From assembly GCA_016778985.1 (NCBI GenBank), contig JADHOM010000016.1:1-42666 (forward strand): a stretch of 42,666 bases of DNA, written 5' to 3'. The translations under genes and the position numbers were made by a program. The notes beneath the pieces are model-generated. The model saw nothing but the letters and a program-made list of their open reading frames with translations, was not told the DNA's origin and did not search any database. This document shows, in pieces, positions 1-8,552 of the stretch. Source of the DNA: Alphaproteobacteria bacterium (GTDB lineage Bacteria; Pseudomonadota; Alphaproteobacteria; Puniceispirillales; UBA1172). Position 1 is the stretch's first letter, and each line of letters begins with the position of its first letter.

Positions 1-1
1 C

Positions 2-283
2 CCCATTCTTGTTCCTGTTGGCAAGGCCTATTCAGGGCTTTCGGATGCTGAGCTGAAAAAACTTGATGCTTTTGTTCGTGCCAATACAACCCAGCGTTTT
101 GGGCCCGTGCGGGAGCTTGAAAAATCCCTGGTGGTAGAAGTAGCGTTTGATGCCATCAGCCGCTCAACTCGCCATAAATCAGGCGTTGCCATGCGCTTTC
201 CACGGTTTCAGCGCATCAGATGGGATAAGCCAGCGATTGAGGCTGATGATCTGCCCACCCTGATGAAATCGATCGATAGTTAG
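2..283 (+). CDS. ATP-dependent DNA ligase, C-terminal fragment (5' end outside window)
   Basis: An open frame enters from the left edge and ends at a TAG at 281-283, giving 93 residues. The tail contains RSTRHKSGVAMRFPR followed by RIRWDKP, which is the usual C-terminal OB-fold ending of bacterial ATP-dependent DNA ligases (the ligase-associated type that seals nicks in a repair context). The adenylation domain with the KxDG lysine lies outside the window, so activity cannot be judged. It is co-directional with the following SDR gene, about 90 bases before the start chosen there. The family call rests on the C-terminal motif only. Confidence 0.85.
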   Translation, partial: PILVPVGKAYSGLSDAELKKLDAFVRANTTQRFGPVRELEKSLVVEVAFDAISRSTRHKSGVAMRFPRFQRIRWDKPAIEADDLPTLMKSIDS

Positions 284-372
284 GGATTGCTATCAGCTAT
301 TTTGCCCTATGTTAGATGGCTATGGGAGACGTTTTCAAAACTAATGCTGAGCTGACCAGTTTCACCGATAAA

Positions 373-1071
373 ATGCGGGTTGCGGTGTTCGGCTCGGCTG
401 GTGGCATCGGCTCAGCGCTTTATAATATGCTGGCTGCGCATCCGCGGGTTGAGCACGTCTTTGGGTTTTCGCGCCAGCATCCTGATCCAAAGTTTCAAAT
501 TGATTTTCTCAATCCTGATAGCCTTACCCGTGCTGGTGAAACCTTGGCAGAAATAGCCCCCTTGCACTTAGCGATTATGGCAACTGGCGTTCTTCATGAT
601 GACAGATTGGGTATCACCCCTGAAAAATCATGGCGCCATTTAACCAGCCAGAATATGGCAAAAAATTTTCAAATTAACAGCATTGGCCCGGCTATTATAG
701 CTAGCCATGTTCTGCCGATCCTAGCCAGGGATAGCAAAGCCGTTTTTGCCGCCATATCAGCGCGAGTCGGAAGCATTAGCGATAATCGGCTGGGCGGCTG
801 GCATAGTTATCGGGCATCAAAAGCCGCGTTGAACATGCTACTGAAGAACTTTGCTTTGGAATTACGTCACCGCAATCCTGCTGGCATTGTTTTGGGTTTG
901 CATCCGGGAACAACCGATACGCCACTGTCAAAACCATTTCAATCAGGGCTTGGCCATGATCTGTTCTCGCAAGCCGATGCCGCTCAGCATCTGTTAGGCG
1001 TTATTGATGGCGCCGGCACAGATATCAGTGGTCAAGTCGTGGCATGGGATGGTCACATCATCCCCGCCTGA
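373..1071 (+). CDS. Short-chain dehydrogenase/reductase (SDR), CsgA/C-factor-like
   Basis: An NAD(P)-dependent oxidoreductase with a Rossmann fold. With the ATG at 373 it has 232 residues and opens directly with the first beta strand and the glycine motif GSAGGIG (residues 7-13). The catalytic residues are visible: Asn102, Ser129 (ISARVGSIS) and Tyr146/Lys150 (YRASK). The frame is open back to an ATG at 316, which would add 19 residues with no SDR character; neither start has a clear Shine-Dalgarno, so the start is uncertain. The length fits the short C-factor-like SDRs. The substrate cannot be told. The stop codon lies inside an 8-bp tandem repeat (1067-1090), and the gene converges on the acyl-CoA synthetase gene. 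Confidence 0.85.
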   Translation: MRVAVFGSAGGIGSALYNMLAAHPRVEHVFGFSRQHPDPKFQIDFLNPDSLTRAGETLAEIAPLHLAIMATGVLHDDRLGITPEKSWRHLTSQNMAKNFQINSIGPAIIASHVLPILARDSKAVFAAISARVGSISDNRLGGWHSYRASKAALNMLLKNFALELRHRNPAGIVLGLHPGTTDTPLSKPFQSGLGHDLFSQADAAQHLLGVIDGAGTDISGQVVAWDGHIIPA

Positions 1072-1090
1072 TGTCCTGATGTCCTGATGA
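1067..1090. repeat. 8-bp tandem repeat across a stop codon
   Basis: Three consecutive copies of an 8-bp unit: CCTGATGT, CCTGATGT, CCTGATGA. The first copy contains the TGA stop of the SDR gene, so the array begins in the last codons and continues into the short gap before the convergent acyl-CoA synthetase gene. It resembles replication-slippage products seen at other junctions in this window. Confidence 0.8.
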
Positions 1091-1098
1091 TTTATTGA

Positions 1099-2832
1099 TT
1101 ATGATTTATAAAGCGCGTCCAGGGTTTTGGCATAGCGTTTGATCACAACATGGCGGCGGACTTTCAGGGTTGGTGTCATTTCGCCATTTTCAATGCTAAA
1201 TGGCTCATCCGCAATGATAAAGCGCCGGATTTTTTCCAATGGTGACAGATTAGCATTAATGTCGTCACAAGCGGCTTTCAGGTGTTTCTGCTGCTCCGCT
1301 TTTGGCAATCCGCGCATTTCAGCCGAGGGGACGATCACCGCCGCCAGCCATGGCCGCTTATCGCCTGTCAGCATAGCCTGTTCAATATCAGGGTGAATTG
1401 AGAGCAGCGCCTCAACCCGTGCCGGGGCAATATTATCACCGCCAGAGTTAACAATGATTTCTTTCTTGCGGCCAGTAATCTTGACGTAACCATCCGCATC
1501 CATCTCACCAATATCACCAGTATGCAGCCAGCCATCCTGAATGGCATCGGCGGTCGCATCGGGAGCCCCCCAATAGCCCTGCATCACCATGTCACCTCTG
1601 ACAAGGATTTGCCCGTCATCATCAAAGATAAGATCAACACCCGGAACAGGGACACCAACGGTAGAGATACGAATATCATCTGGCGGGTTAAGTGATATGA
1701 CAGGTGAGGCCTCAGTCTGGCCATAGCCTTGCAGAATACCAACACCAATTGCCAGAAAAAACCGCCCAATATCAGGATTAAGCGGCGCCCCCCCTGAACA
1801 AAAATAGCACAATCGCCCACCAAGTCTTTGCCGAACCTTAGCCCGAACCAGACGTTCAAGCGCTCTATCCATCAGCTTTTCAGTCAAGGATAGCCGCTTA
1901 CCATCGAGTTTCTTTAATCCCAGCGCAACGGCTTTACGGAACAGGGTTTCACTCAAGCCGCCCTTCGCCTTAAGTCCGCGTTCGATACGGTCATACAAGA
2001 CTTCATAAAGCCGCGGCACAGCGATCATTAGCGTTGGCTGAGCTTCCTGCAAATTGCTCGATACCTGATCGACACTTTCACAATACCAAATCTCCGCCCC
2101 CATGCGCACAGGCAGATGTAGCCCGCCTGTATGCTCATAAGAATGTGATAGCGGCAACAGCGACAGAAAGCGCTGACCCTTGACCAGATCAGCACGTTCC
2201 AGCATTTGCCTTACGCCCTCAACATTTGCGCTGATTGACCGATGGGTTAGCATCACGCCTTTCGGCTGCCCGCCAGTGCCTGACGTATAGATTAAACAGC
2301 TCACATCATCAGGGTCTAGCTTGACGCGAATATCACCAAATTGAGACGGATCAATCTGCGCCATCTCTTTCTTCCAGCTTTTGACAGTAATGGATTTTGG
2401 TTTGGTTTTAAGGGCAGGATCATCAAAACAGACTAGCGTTTTACAGGCTTTAGACCTATCTGACGCTGCTGCCATTTTTTCCGCCAGCTCGCCCGCAGAT
2501 GTGATCGCTAGCACGGCACCGGAATCATTAATGACATGTAAATGATCTGCCACCGTGTTGGTGCTGTATGATGGCACAACTAACGCCCCTAATGTCATGA
2601 TCGCCAGATCAGCAATAGCCCAGTTCATACAATTTTCTGATCCAATGACAACGCGATCGCCTTTGTTGACGCCCAGCATGCGAAGCATAGCAGCGGCACG
2701 AAGCACATCATTGGCGACCTCCCCATATGTCCTGCCCTGCCAGACACCACCTGTTTTTTCATAAAGGAAAGGTTTTGCAGATTGTGCCGCCGCCATTTCA
2801 AAGAATTGATCACTTAGAATAACTGCTGACAT
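1099..2832 (-). CDS. Long-chain fatty acid--CoA ligase (AMP-binding, FadD15-like)
   Basis: Activates a carboxylic acid, most likely a long-chain fatty acid, to its acyl-CoA via an acyl-adenylate, in the cytosol or at the inner membrane face. The 577 residues fit the FadD15/long-chain ligase group. Seen: the P-loop YTSGTGGQPKGV (182-193), with Gly in place of the more common second Thr; GYGQTEASPV (A5-type motif); and the C-terminal hinge HTGDIGEMDADGYVKITGR with the following KKE. The start ATG is preceded by a good AGGGG ribosome site. The aldo/keto reductase gene lies just upstream on the same strand (15 bases between), so the two may be co-transcribed. The exact chain-length preference cannot be read from sequence. 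Confidence 0.9.
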   Translation of the reverse strand: MSAVILSDQFFEMAAAQSAKPFLYEKTGGVWQGRTYGEVANDVLRAAAMLRMLGVNKGDRVVIGSENCMNWAIADLAIMTLGALVVPSYSTNTVADHLHVINDSGAVLAITSAGELAEKMAAASDRSKACKTLVCFDDPALKTKPKSITVKSWKKEMAQIDPSQFGDIRVKLDPDDVSCLIYTSGTGGQPKGVMLTHRSISANVEGVRQMLERADLVKGQRFLSLLPLSHSYEHTGGLHLPVRMGAEIWYCESVDQVSSNLQEAQPTLMIAVPRLYEVLYDRIERGLKAKGGLSETLFRKAVALGLKKLDGKRLSLTEKLMDRALERLVRAKVRQRLGGRLCYFCSGGAPLNPDIGRFFLAIGVGILQGYGQTEASPVISLNPPDDIRISTVGVPVPGVDLIFDDDGQILVRGDMVMQGYWGAPDATADAIQDGWLHTGDIGEMDADGYVKITGRKKEIIVNSGGDNIAPARVEALLSIHPDIEQAMLTGDKRPWLAAVIVPSAEMRGLPKAEQQKHLKAACDDINANLSPLEKIRRFIIADEPFSIENGEMTPTLKVRRHVVIKRYAKTLDALYKS

Positions 2833-2847
2833 GCCTGACCCCTAAGA

Positions 2848-3870
2848 TTAACAAAATCGCTCTACGGCTTTCCACTGGCTTTCAGCATAGCGATCACCAT
2901 GACACCATCCTGCCGGAAGGATTTGGTCAATCCTAGCCAAAATGTCATCTGATAGCGTCATCCCAGCGGCGGCAATCAATTCACCAAAATGATCAACAGA
3001 GCGTGTTCCAGGGATTGGTATGACATGATCATCACGGCTCAACAGCCATGCCACAGCCAATGTTGACGTTGCCACCCCCAAGTCTTTAGCCAGTTGACGA
3101 AAAGGCTCTGTGGCGGTGATATTACGCGCCAAATTATCCCCCATAAAGCGCGGATTAATGGCCAAAAATGGCATTTCTACAATCCGCTCTGGCGAATGCG
3201 GATGATCGGTCAGAAGCCCGCGTCCAACAGGGGAAAACGCCACCATCGCCGCGCCGATATCACGAGTTGCTGAGACCAGCCCTAATTCAGCCCCGCGCGT
3301 TTGCAGCGAATATTCTGATTGCACAGCGGCAATCGGATGAACAGCCTCTGCCCGCCGCAGGGATGTTGGGGCAATTTCGGAAAACCCGATACTCGCGGTC
3401 AAGCCTTCCTTGACCAGTTCTGCTAATGCGCCTGTCACCTCCTCTATCGGAATATCGCTCTGCCGCCGATGCACATAAAACAGATCAACCTGCTCAACGC
3501 CAAGCCGGTCAAGCGATGCCAGCAAGGAGGCGCGCAAATATGCAGGATCATTATTATAGCCGCTTCCTTTTTCTGCACCTACACGATCAACGGCGCGGTC
3601 AATACCAGCCTTGGTTGCAATACGGAAAAATTGGCGGGCTGGTGCGCCTTGATCAGCAATAAAGGCGCCAATGACGCTTTCTGATTGCCCCATGCCATAA
3701 ATATCGGCGGTATCGAGGTGATTAACGCCTTTATCCATCGCCATACGGAGCAGAGCAAACGATGCCTCTTTATTCGTCTGACCATAAAAATTGGTGAAAG
3801 ACATAGCGCCAATACCAACAGGAAAGATATCTGCTCCATTTAAGCCAAGTCGCCGCATCTGTATTGACAT
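2848..3870 (-). CDS. Aldo/keto reductase
   Basis: An NADP(H)-dependent carbonyl reductase of the AKR superfamily with a TIM-barrel fold. The 340 residues include LDTADIYGMGQSE (catalytic Asp and Tyr), IATKAG (catalytic Lys) and FYVHRR (catalytic His position), then a C-terminal cofactor segment IPIPGTRSVDH. The N-terminus MRRLGLNGADIFPVGIGAM is typical of the AKR11/YajO-like group. The start has a clear AAGGG ribosome site. It is the first gene of a two-gene minus-strand unit with the acyl-CoA synthetase. The substrate is unknown; these enzymes often act on broad aldehydes. Confidence 0.88.
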   Translation of the reverse strand: MSIQMRRLGLNGADIFPVGIGAMSFTNFYGQTNKEASFALLRMAMDKGVNHLDTADIYGMGQSESVIGAFIADQGAPARQFFRIATKAGIDRAVDRVGAEKGSGYNNDPAYLRASLLASLDRLGVEQVDLFYVHRRQSDIPIEEVTGALAELVKEGLTASIGFSEIAPTSLRRAEAVHPIAAVQSEYSLQTRGAELGLVSATRDIGAAMVAFSPVGRGLLTDHPHSPERIVEMPFLAINPRFMGDNLARNITATEPFRQLAKDLGVATSTLAVAWLLSRDDHVIPIPGTRSVDHFGELIAAAGMTLSDDILARIDQILPAGWCHGDRYAESQWKAVERFC

Positions 3871-4022
3871 AGTTTCACCCTTACCTAACTTCTGCTGATG
3901 ATTACATTATTGTATTTCGTTTAATTATCACTAATTTAATTTCCCTAGCAATTGCCACTAATCTGTCATATGACCGTAAAATTAATTTCATAATATAGAG
4001 ATAATAATTGAGGTAATTAGGA

Positions 4023-4949
4023 ATGCCAATGTTACTTCCACCTTTTAATCAAGACACCCCATTGTTTCGCGGTAATTTGCACGGTCATACCACCAATTCT
4101 GATGGCTTGAAACCGGCAGCAGAGGTGGTTAGCTGTTATCAGAGCTTAGGTTATGATTTTATCGCTCTTTCGGATCATCTTTGGCATGATGATTCATTTG
4201 CGGCAGATCGCGTGACCGATGCCCAGCACTATGATGACAGTCATTTTATTACCATACCATCAGCGGAACTACATTGTTTGGGTAAGCGTTATGATCAAGA
4301 TGGGCTATGGCATATCGTAGCCAATGGCTTGCCGGTCGATTTTGATGTGGCAAGCCAGGATGAGGACATTAGCACCTTAATCAGCCGCGCGATTGAGGCC
4401 GGAGCTTATGTATCCCTCGCGCATCCAGAATGGCATAGCATGACATCTGATGAGGCCATTATGGCAAGCACCGCGCATGCGGTTGAGGTGTATAATTATT
4501 CCTGTGCGATTAACAGCAATCGCGGCTCAGGCATAGCGGTTGCCGATATCTTGCTTCAGGAAGGCCATAGGATCAGTTTTACTGCCACCGATGACTCGCA
4601 TTTCAATGGCCTTGATTATGGGGGCGGTTGGGTCATGGTTGGCGCTAGTGAGTTGACCGCAGATGCTATCGTCACGGCATTAAAGGCAGGTCGGCATTAC
4701 AGCTCAACCGGGGCAGAGATTCATGCCATTATTGTCGATGATAATACGCTTCATATTTCATGCTCGCCAGCGCATCATATTATCATATCAGGCCAAGGTT
4801 ATACCGCACATGCCGTTCACGGCAATAATCTGACTTATGCGATATTTGATCTAGCTGATTTTGCCTCACCGTTTTTTCGCATCACGGTTTTGAATAATGA
4901 TGGCCGCAAAGCATGGTCAAATCCCTATTGGTTTGATCAATTGCGTTAA
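4023..4949 (+). CDS. PHP-domain metal-dependent phosphoesterase-like protein
   Basis: A 308-residue protein of the PHP (polymerase and histidinol phosphatase) superfamily, normally a trinuclear-metal hydrolase. Seen in order: HGHTTNSDG (HxH metal motif), ALSDHLWHDD (Asp-His), PSAELHC (Glu), LAHPEWH (His) and TATDDSHF (Asp-x-His). This is the full ligand set, so the site looks intact. The C-terminal 70 residues form a small beta-rich extension seen in PHP proteins of the CehA/McbA type. An ATG at 4029 is an alternative start with a better-spaced AGGA. The gene overlaps the 3' end of the convergent dehydratase gene by 4 bases. The substrate is unknown; the position beside ectoine catabolism does not by itself link it to that pathway. 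Confidence 0.75.
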   Translation: MPMLLPPFNQDTPLFRGNLHGHTTNSDGLKPAAEVVSCYQSLGYDFIALSDHLWHDDSFAADRVTDAQHYDDSHFITIPSAELHCLGKRYDQDGLWHIVANGLPVDFDVASQDEDISTLISRAIEAGAYVSLAHPEWHSMTSDEAIMASTAHAVEVYNYSCAINSNRGSGIAVADILLQEGHRISFTATDDSHFNGLDYGGGWVMVGASELTADAIVTALKAGRHYSSTGAEIHAIIVDDNTLHISCSPAHHIIISGQGYTAHAVHGNNLTYAIFDLADFASPFFRITVLNNDGRKAWSNPYWFDQLR

Positions 4950-5956
4950 TTCATCAATGCGAACGGCGTTTGATCTTGGGTATTACTCGCCCACCTTTCA
5001 GGGCTAATCGTTGATCCACATGCCAAAAGTCCAACACGCTTACCAGCCAAGCGTTGCCGCAATGGCCCTAAAGCACCAGCCAGCGAGGCGGCACATGCCG
5101 GCTCTACCATCAGAGACAGGCTTTCCCGCATCCGCAGCATCATGGCGGCTAGTTCGGCATCTGTTACCGTGATCACCTCATCGACATGCTGGCGAACTAT
5201 ATTTAGGCTATAATCCAGCGTTTCAGGTGCGCCTAAACTATCGGCAATGGTATTGACCTTATCCATAGCAACAGCTTTGCCAGCGGCCAGCCCACGGGTC
5301 ATATTATTACAGCCTTCGGGTTCAACACCGATTACTATCGTATCAGGGTTGTGAAGTTTAATCGCTGTCGCCATGCCAGCGATCAGGCCGCCACCACCAA
5401 CAGGCAAGACAACAACGTCAAGTGGCGGCATTTGGCTGATCAGTTCTGCCCCGCAAGTTGCTGAGCCAAGAACCATAGTCGGATCATTAAATGGGTGGAG
5501 ATAGGTTCGCCCCTCATCCTCACAGATCGCTTTAACCAAGTTGGAACAGCTGATCATATCTTTGGCGAGGACCAATTCAGCTCCCATCTGGCGGCAGCCC
5601 TCAATTCGCAAGGGGTCAGCCGTTTCCATCATCACAACCTTAACCGGGACATTGCTCTGCCGTGCCGCCCATGACAAAGCAAGCGCGTGATTGCCGCCGC
5701 TAAATGTTACAACGCCTTTGGCCATCGCCTCACTGGATAATGAAGATACACCCAGATAAGCGCCTCTGGCCTTAAAACTGCCAGTATGCTGAAACAACTC
5801 AAGCTTCAAATACATCTCTGCCTCGGCAGGCAGAAAGGGGGCAATTTTACTACTCCGTAAGGTCAAAACAGGGGTTTCGATAAGCGTATTTTTAATCGCC
5901 TGCCGCGCGTTATTGATCGTATGCTGATCCCAGATGATAGACATTTTATAAACCAT
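4946..5956 (-). CDS. eutB: PLP-dependent threonine/serine dehydratase family, candidate hydroxyectoine-utilization EutB
   Basis: A fold-type II PLP enzyme of 336 residues. The PLP lysine is Lys62 in GSFKARGA, and the phosphate-binding glycine loop is PVGGGGLIAG. The C-terminal LACGSTIS segment matches the family. By fold it could be a threonine/serine dehydratase. It is transcribed divergently from doeA with a 97-base promoter region between them, which is the setting of EutB, the dehydratase thought to remove the hydroxyl from the hydroxyectoine breakdown product. Specificity between EutB and a general dehydratase cannot be decided by eye. An ATG at 5944 is an alternative start; neither has a strong ribosome site. 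Confidence 0.72.
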   Translation of the reverse strand: MVYKMSIIWDQHTINNARQAIKNTLIETPVLTLRSSKIAPFLPAEAEMYLKLELFQHTGSFKARGAYLGVSSLSSEAMAKGVVTFSGGNHALALSWAARQSNVPVKVVMMETADPLRIEGCRQMGAELVLAKDMISCSNLVKAICEDEGRTYLHPFNDPTMVLGSATCGAELISQMPPLDVVVLPVGGGGLIAGMATAIKLHNPDTIVIGVEPEGCNNMTRGLAAGKAVAMDKVNTIADSLGAPETLDYSLNIVRQHVDEVITVTDAELAAMMLRMRESLSLMVEPACAASLAGALGPLRQRLAGKRVGLLACGSTISPERWASNTQDQTPFALMN

Positions 5957-6053
5957 TTATGCAATAATTCCTTACAGCAGATTAAATGCTCTTGCCGGAA
6001 ATGCAATCCTGATCATATTATATTATAGTATTATATCAGTGAATTATCCTTAA
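5957..6053. promoter_or_regulatory. Divergent promoter region between eutB-like and doeA genes
   Basis: A 97-base gap between two divergent starts, with a very A/T-rich core of alternating TATTATA-type sequence at about 6016-6040. It must hold promoters for both directions. I see no unambiguous -35/-10 pair and no clean operator palindrome. Confidence 0.45.
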
Positions 6054-7250
6054 ATGAGAATTGATATGTCGATCACACGCGCCCCATTTAGCCAAAAAGA
6101 ATATGACCGCCGATTAACGAAAACGCGGCAAGCTATGGAGGTTGATGGATTAGATGCAGTTATTGTCACTGATCCATCAAATATGGCATGGCTAACCGGC
6201 TATGATGGATGGTCATTCTATGTTCATCAGGCGGTGATTGTCACCCATGATACAGCCCCCTTTTGGTGGGGGCGGCGGATGGATGGCAATGGCGCCTTAC
6301 GGACGGTCTGGATGCCTGATGATCACATTCATTCGTATTCCGATGATTATGTTATGTCGCCCAGCTTGCATGCTATGAATACGCTTGCTGATCTGATGAA
6401 ATCATTGGGGCATGGCGGCTCACGTATCGGGGTTGAGATGGAAAATTACTATTACTCTGCTCGCGCCCATCAGGTGTTAACGGCGGCATTAGATCAAGCG
6501 ACCATTTGCGATGCAACCGGATTAGTGAACTGGCAGCGCGGCGTCAAATCAGACGAAGAAATTGGTTTCATGAAAAATGCCGCGCGAATTGCCGAAAAAA
6601 TGGTTTCCGTCGCCTTAGAGAGAGCTGAGCCAGGGCTGCCCAAAAATGAACTTGTCAGCGATATTTATAAAACCATGATTAGTGGCGTTGATGATATCTG
6701 GGGCGATTATCCGGCGATCGTGCCGATGTTGCCATCAGGCAAAGATGCTAGTGCCGCGCATTTGACATGGAATGGTGATCCCATGAAATCTGGCGAAGTT
6801 ACCTTTTTTGAACTTGCCGGATGCTATCGCCGCTATAATGTTCCACTTTGTCGAACCATCCATTTAGGGCCCGCCCCGCAAGCGATTATTGATGCCTCAA
6901 AAGCTTTAACCGAAGGCTTGGAAAAAGGTCTGGAGCAAGCGGTTGCCGGCAACCGCGCTTGTGATATTGCAAATGCCTTAACTGAGACACTGGCAAAAGC
7001 AGGCATTGATCGGCATGGACGCTGCGGCTACCCCATTGGCATTTCATACCCACCAGATTGGGGGGAAAGAACAATATCGCTGCGTTCCAATGATGACAGT
7101 ATTTTAGAACCGGGGATGACGTTTCATTTCATGCCGGGGTTATGGATGGATGATTGGGGCATTGAAACGACCGAAACAATCTTAATCACCGATACTGGCG
7201 CGCCATATATGTTCACAAATCTGCCCCGCGAATTGACAATAAAGCCATGA
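6054..7250 (+). CDS. doeA: Ectoine hydrolase (M24 peptidase family)
   Basis: Opens the ectoine ring to N-acetyl-2,4-diaminobutyrate in the cytosol, the first step of ectoine catabolism. The 398 residues equal the usual DoeA length. Family-specific segments are very close to known DoeA/EutD proteins: MAWLTGYDGWSFYVHQ near the N-terminus, YPAIVPMLPSGKDASAAHL mid-protein, FFELAGCYRRYNVPLCRT, YPIGISYPPDWGERT and EPGMTFHFMPGLW. The creatinase/aminopeptidase P fold is therefore clear, and these blocks separate it from generic Xaa-Pro peptidases. The frame has ATGs at 6054 and 6066; both are possible starts. Its TGA overlaps the next gene's ATG, so the two are translationally coupled. Confidence 0.9.
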   Translation: MRIDMSITRAPFSQKEYDRRLTKTRQAMEVDGLDAVIVTDPSNMAWLTGYDGWSFYVHQAVIVTHDTAPFWWGRRMDGNGALRTVWMPDDHIHSYSDDYVMSPSLHAMNTLADLMKSLGHGGSRIGVEMENYYYSARAHQVLTAALDQATICDATGLVNWQRGVKSDEEIGFMKNAARIAEKMVSVALERAEPGLPKNELVSDIYKTMISGVDDIWGDYPAIVPMLPSGKDASAAHLTWNGDPMKSGEVTFFELAGCYRRYNVPLCRTIHLGPAPQAIIDASKALTEGLEKGLEQAVAGNRACDIANALTETLAKAGIDRHGRCGYPIGISYPPDWGERTISLRSNDDSILEPGMTFHFMPGLWMDDWGIETTETILITDTGAPYMFTNLPRELTIKP

Positions 7251-8416
7251 TGCATCGCAATCTAGACCATATGACAAGCATATTATCTGATCTCATTGGG
7301 TTTGAGACGATATCCAGCGAGAGCAATCGTGATATCATTGCCTATCTATCCGAACGGCTTGATGATCATGGTGCTGATATCATTATTGATGAAAGCTCGT
7401 GTGGCAAAAAAGCCAATCTCTTTGCGACGCTTGGCAAGACGGATAAGGGCGGCATTATGCTGTCTGGACATACCGATGTTGTGCCTGTTGCTGATCAGGA
7501 TTGGTCGTGCAATCCGTTTCAGATGAAACAGCAAGATGGCTTAATCTATGGTCGCGGAAGCTGCGATATGAAGGGATTTATTGCGGCTTGTATAGCACAG
7601 CTTGATGATTTTGCCGCTGCTTCTCAGCATGAGCCTATTCACTTTGCTTTCACTTATGATGAAGAAACTGGATGCCTTGGCGCTTCGCACCTTGCCGAAA
7701 CCTTAAAACAGCATCATATCGCCCCGCGTCTGGCCATCATTGGTGAACCTACCGAAATGCGCGTCATCGAAGGCCATAAGGGATGTTATGAATATTCAAC
7801 ATTTATCCAAGGGCTTGCTGGACATGGGTCAGCCCCTGAATTAGGGGTCAATGCTGCCGAATATGCCGTGCGATTCGTTTCACGTTTACTCGAATTGCGC
7901 GAAAAATTAAAATCCTGCCCGCCGGAGAGCAGCCCCTATCAACCGCCACACACAACAATCAATATTGGCCGGATTGAAAGCGGCATCGCGCATAATGTCA
8001 TTGCTCAAAAAGCCCATATTGACTGGGAAATGCGGCCTGTTCAGACCTCTGATGCTGATTTTGTCAAATCAGATTTACAGGGATTCTGTGAAAATGAGCT
8101 ACTGCCGATGATGCAAAAAACCTATCCAGAAGCTCAAATCTGGAGTGAAGTCATTGCCGAAGTAGCAGGTTTTGATATCATGCCAGATAATGAGGCTAGA
8201 AAACTTGTTCAGGAACTCACAGGTTCAAATGCCAGTGATGTCGTTGCCTTTTGTACTGAGGCCGGAGTGTTTCAGTCACTTGGAACCGATTGTGTGATTT
8301 GTGGCCCCGGTTCGATTGAACAAGCACATAAGGCGGATGAGTTTGTGTCTGTTGATCAAATGGATCAATGTTTAGTAATGTTAAATAAACTGACGGATAC
8401 CATTACCAACTCCTAA
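7247..8416 (+). CDS. M20 deacetylase, acetylornithine deacetylase (ArgE)-like; probable N-acetyl-diaminobutyrate deacetylase
   Basis: A metal-dependent amide hydrolase of the M20/ArgE family, 389 residues. Seen: His75-x-Asp77 (SGHTDVVP), bridging Asp107 (GRGSCDMKG), catalytic Glu139-Glu140 (DEETGCLG), Glu167 (GEPTE) and the C-terminal His in GSIEQAHKADEFV. All zinc ligands are present. By sequence it would be called acetylornithine deacetylase. By position, overlapping doeA by 4 bases, its likely substrate is N-acetyl-2,4-diaminobutyrate, one carbon shorter than acetylornithine. The usual enzyme for that step, DoeB, belongs to the unrelated AstE/AspA family and is absent here. The ATG at 7250 is an equally possible start. 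Confidence 0.85.
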   Translation: MMHRNLDHMTSILSDLIGFETISSESNRDIIAYLSERLDDHGADIIIDESSCGKKANLFATLGKTDKGGIMLSGHTDVVPVADQDWSCNPFQMKQQDGLIYGRGSCDMKGFIAACIAQLDDFAAASQHEPIHFAFTYDEETGCLGASHLAETLKQHHIAPRLAIIGEPTEMRVIEGHKGCYEYSTFIQGLAGHGSAPELGVNAAEYAVRFVSRLLELREKLKSCPPESSPYQPPHTTINIGRIESGIAHNVIAQKAHIDWEMRPVQTSDADFVKSDLQGFCENELLPMMQKTYPEAQIWSEVIAEVAGFDIMPDNEARKLVQELTGSNASDVVAFCTEAGVFQSLGTDCVICGPGSIEQAHKADEFVSVDQMDQCLVMLNKLTDTITNS

Positions 8417-8426
8417 CTTTCGCCTA

Positions 8427-8552
8427 ATGATCGGTCTGAATATATGGCTGGCATGCGTCTTGCTGGCCTTAATATTAACAGGTTTCACGATCTGGTCGTT
8501 TAGATGTTATGGCCAAATCAATTTTAGGTGGCGGGTTTTAGGTGGATCATAG
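8427..8552 (+). CDS. Possible small single-span membrane protein (41 aa)
   Basis: A short ATG-initiated ORF in the gap after the deacetylase gene. It encodes 41 residues with one continuous hydrophobic span, NIWLACVLLALILTGFTIW, then a short basic tail. The topology is what a real small membrane protein would show. Against it, there is no clear ribosome site, and it overlaps the GTG start of the next gene by 11 bases. I recognise no family. It is listed because it fills the gap and has a coherent transmembrane segment. Confidence 0.3.
   Translation: MIGLNIWLACVLLALILTGFTIWSFRCYGQINFRWRVLGGS

Noticed and set aside
1139-1396. Antisense open frames inside the acyl-CoA synthetase, HpaB, BASS carrier, amine dehydrogenase and other genes
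   Set aside because: They mirror the codon structure of the real genes, have no ribosome sites, and their predicted proteins show no domain features.
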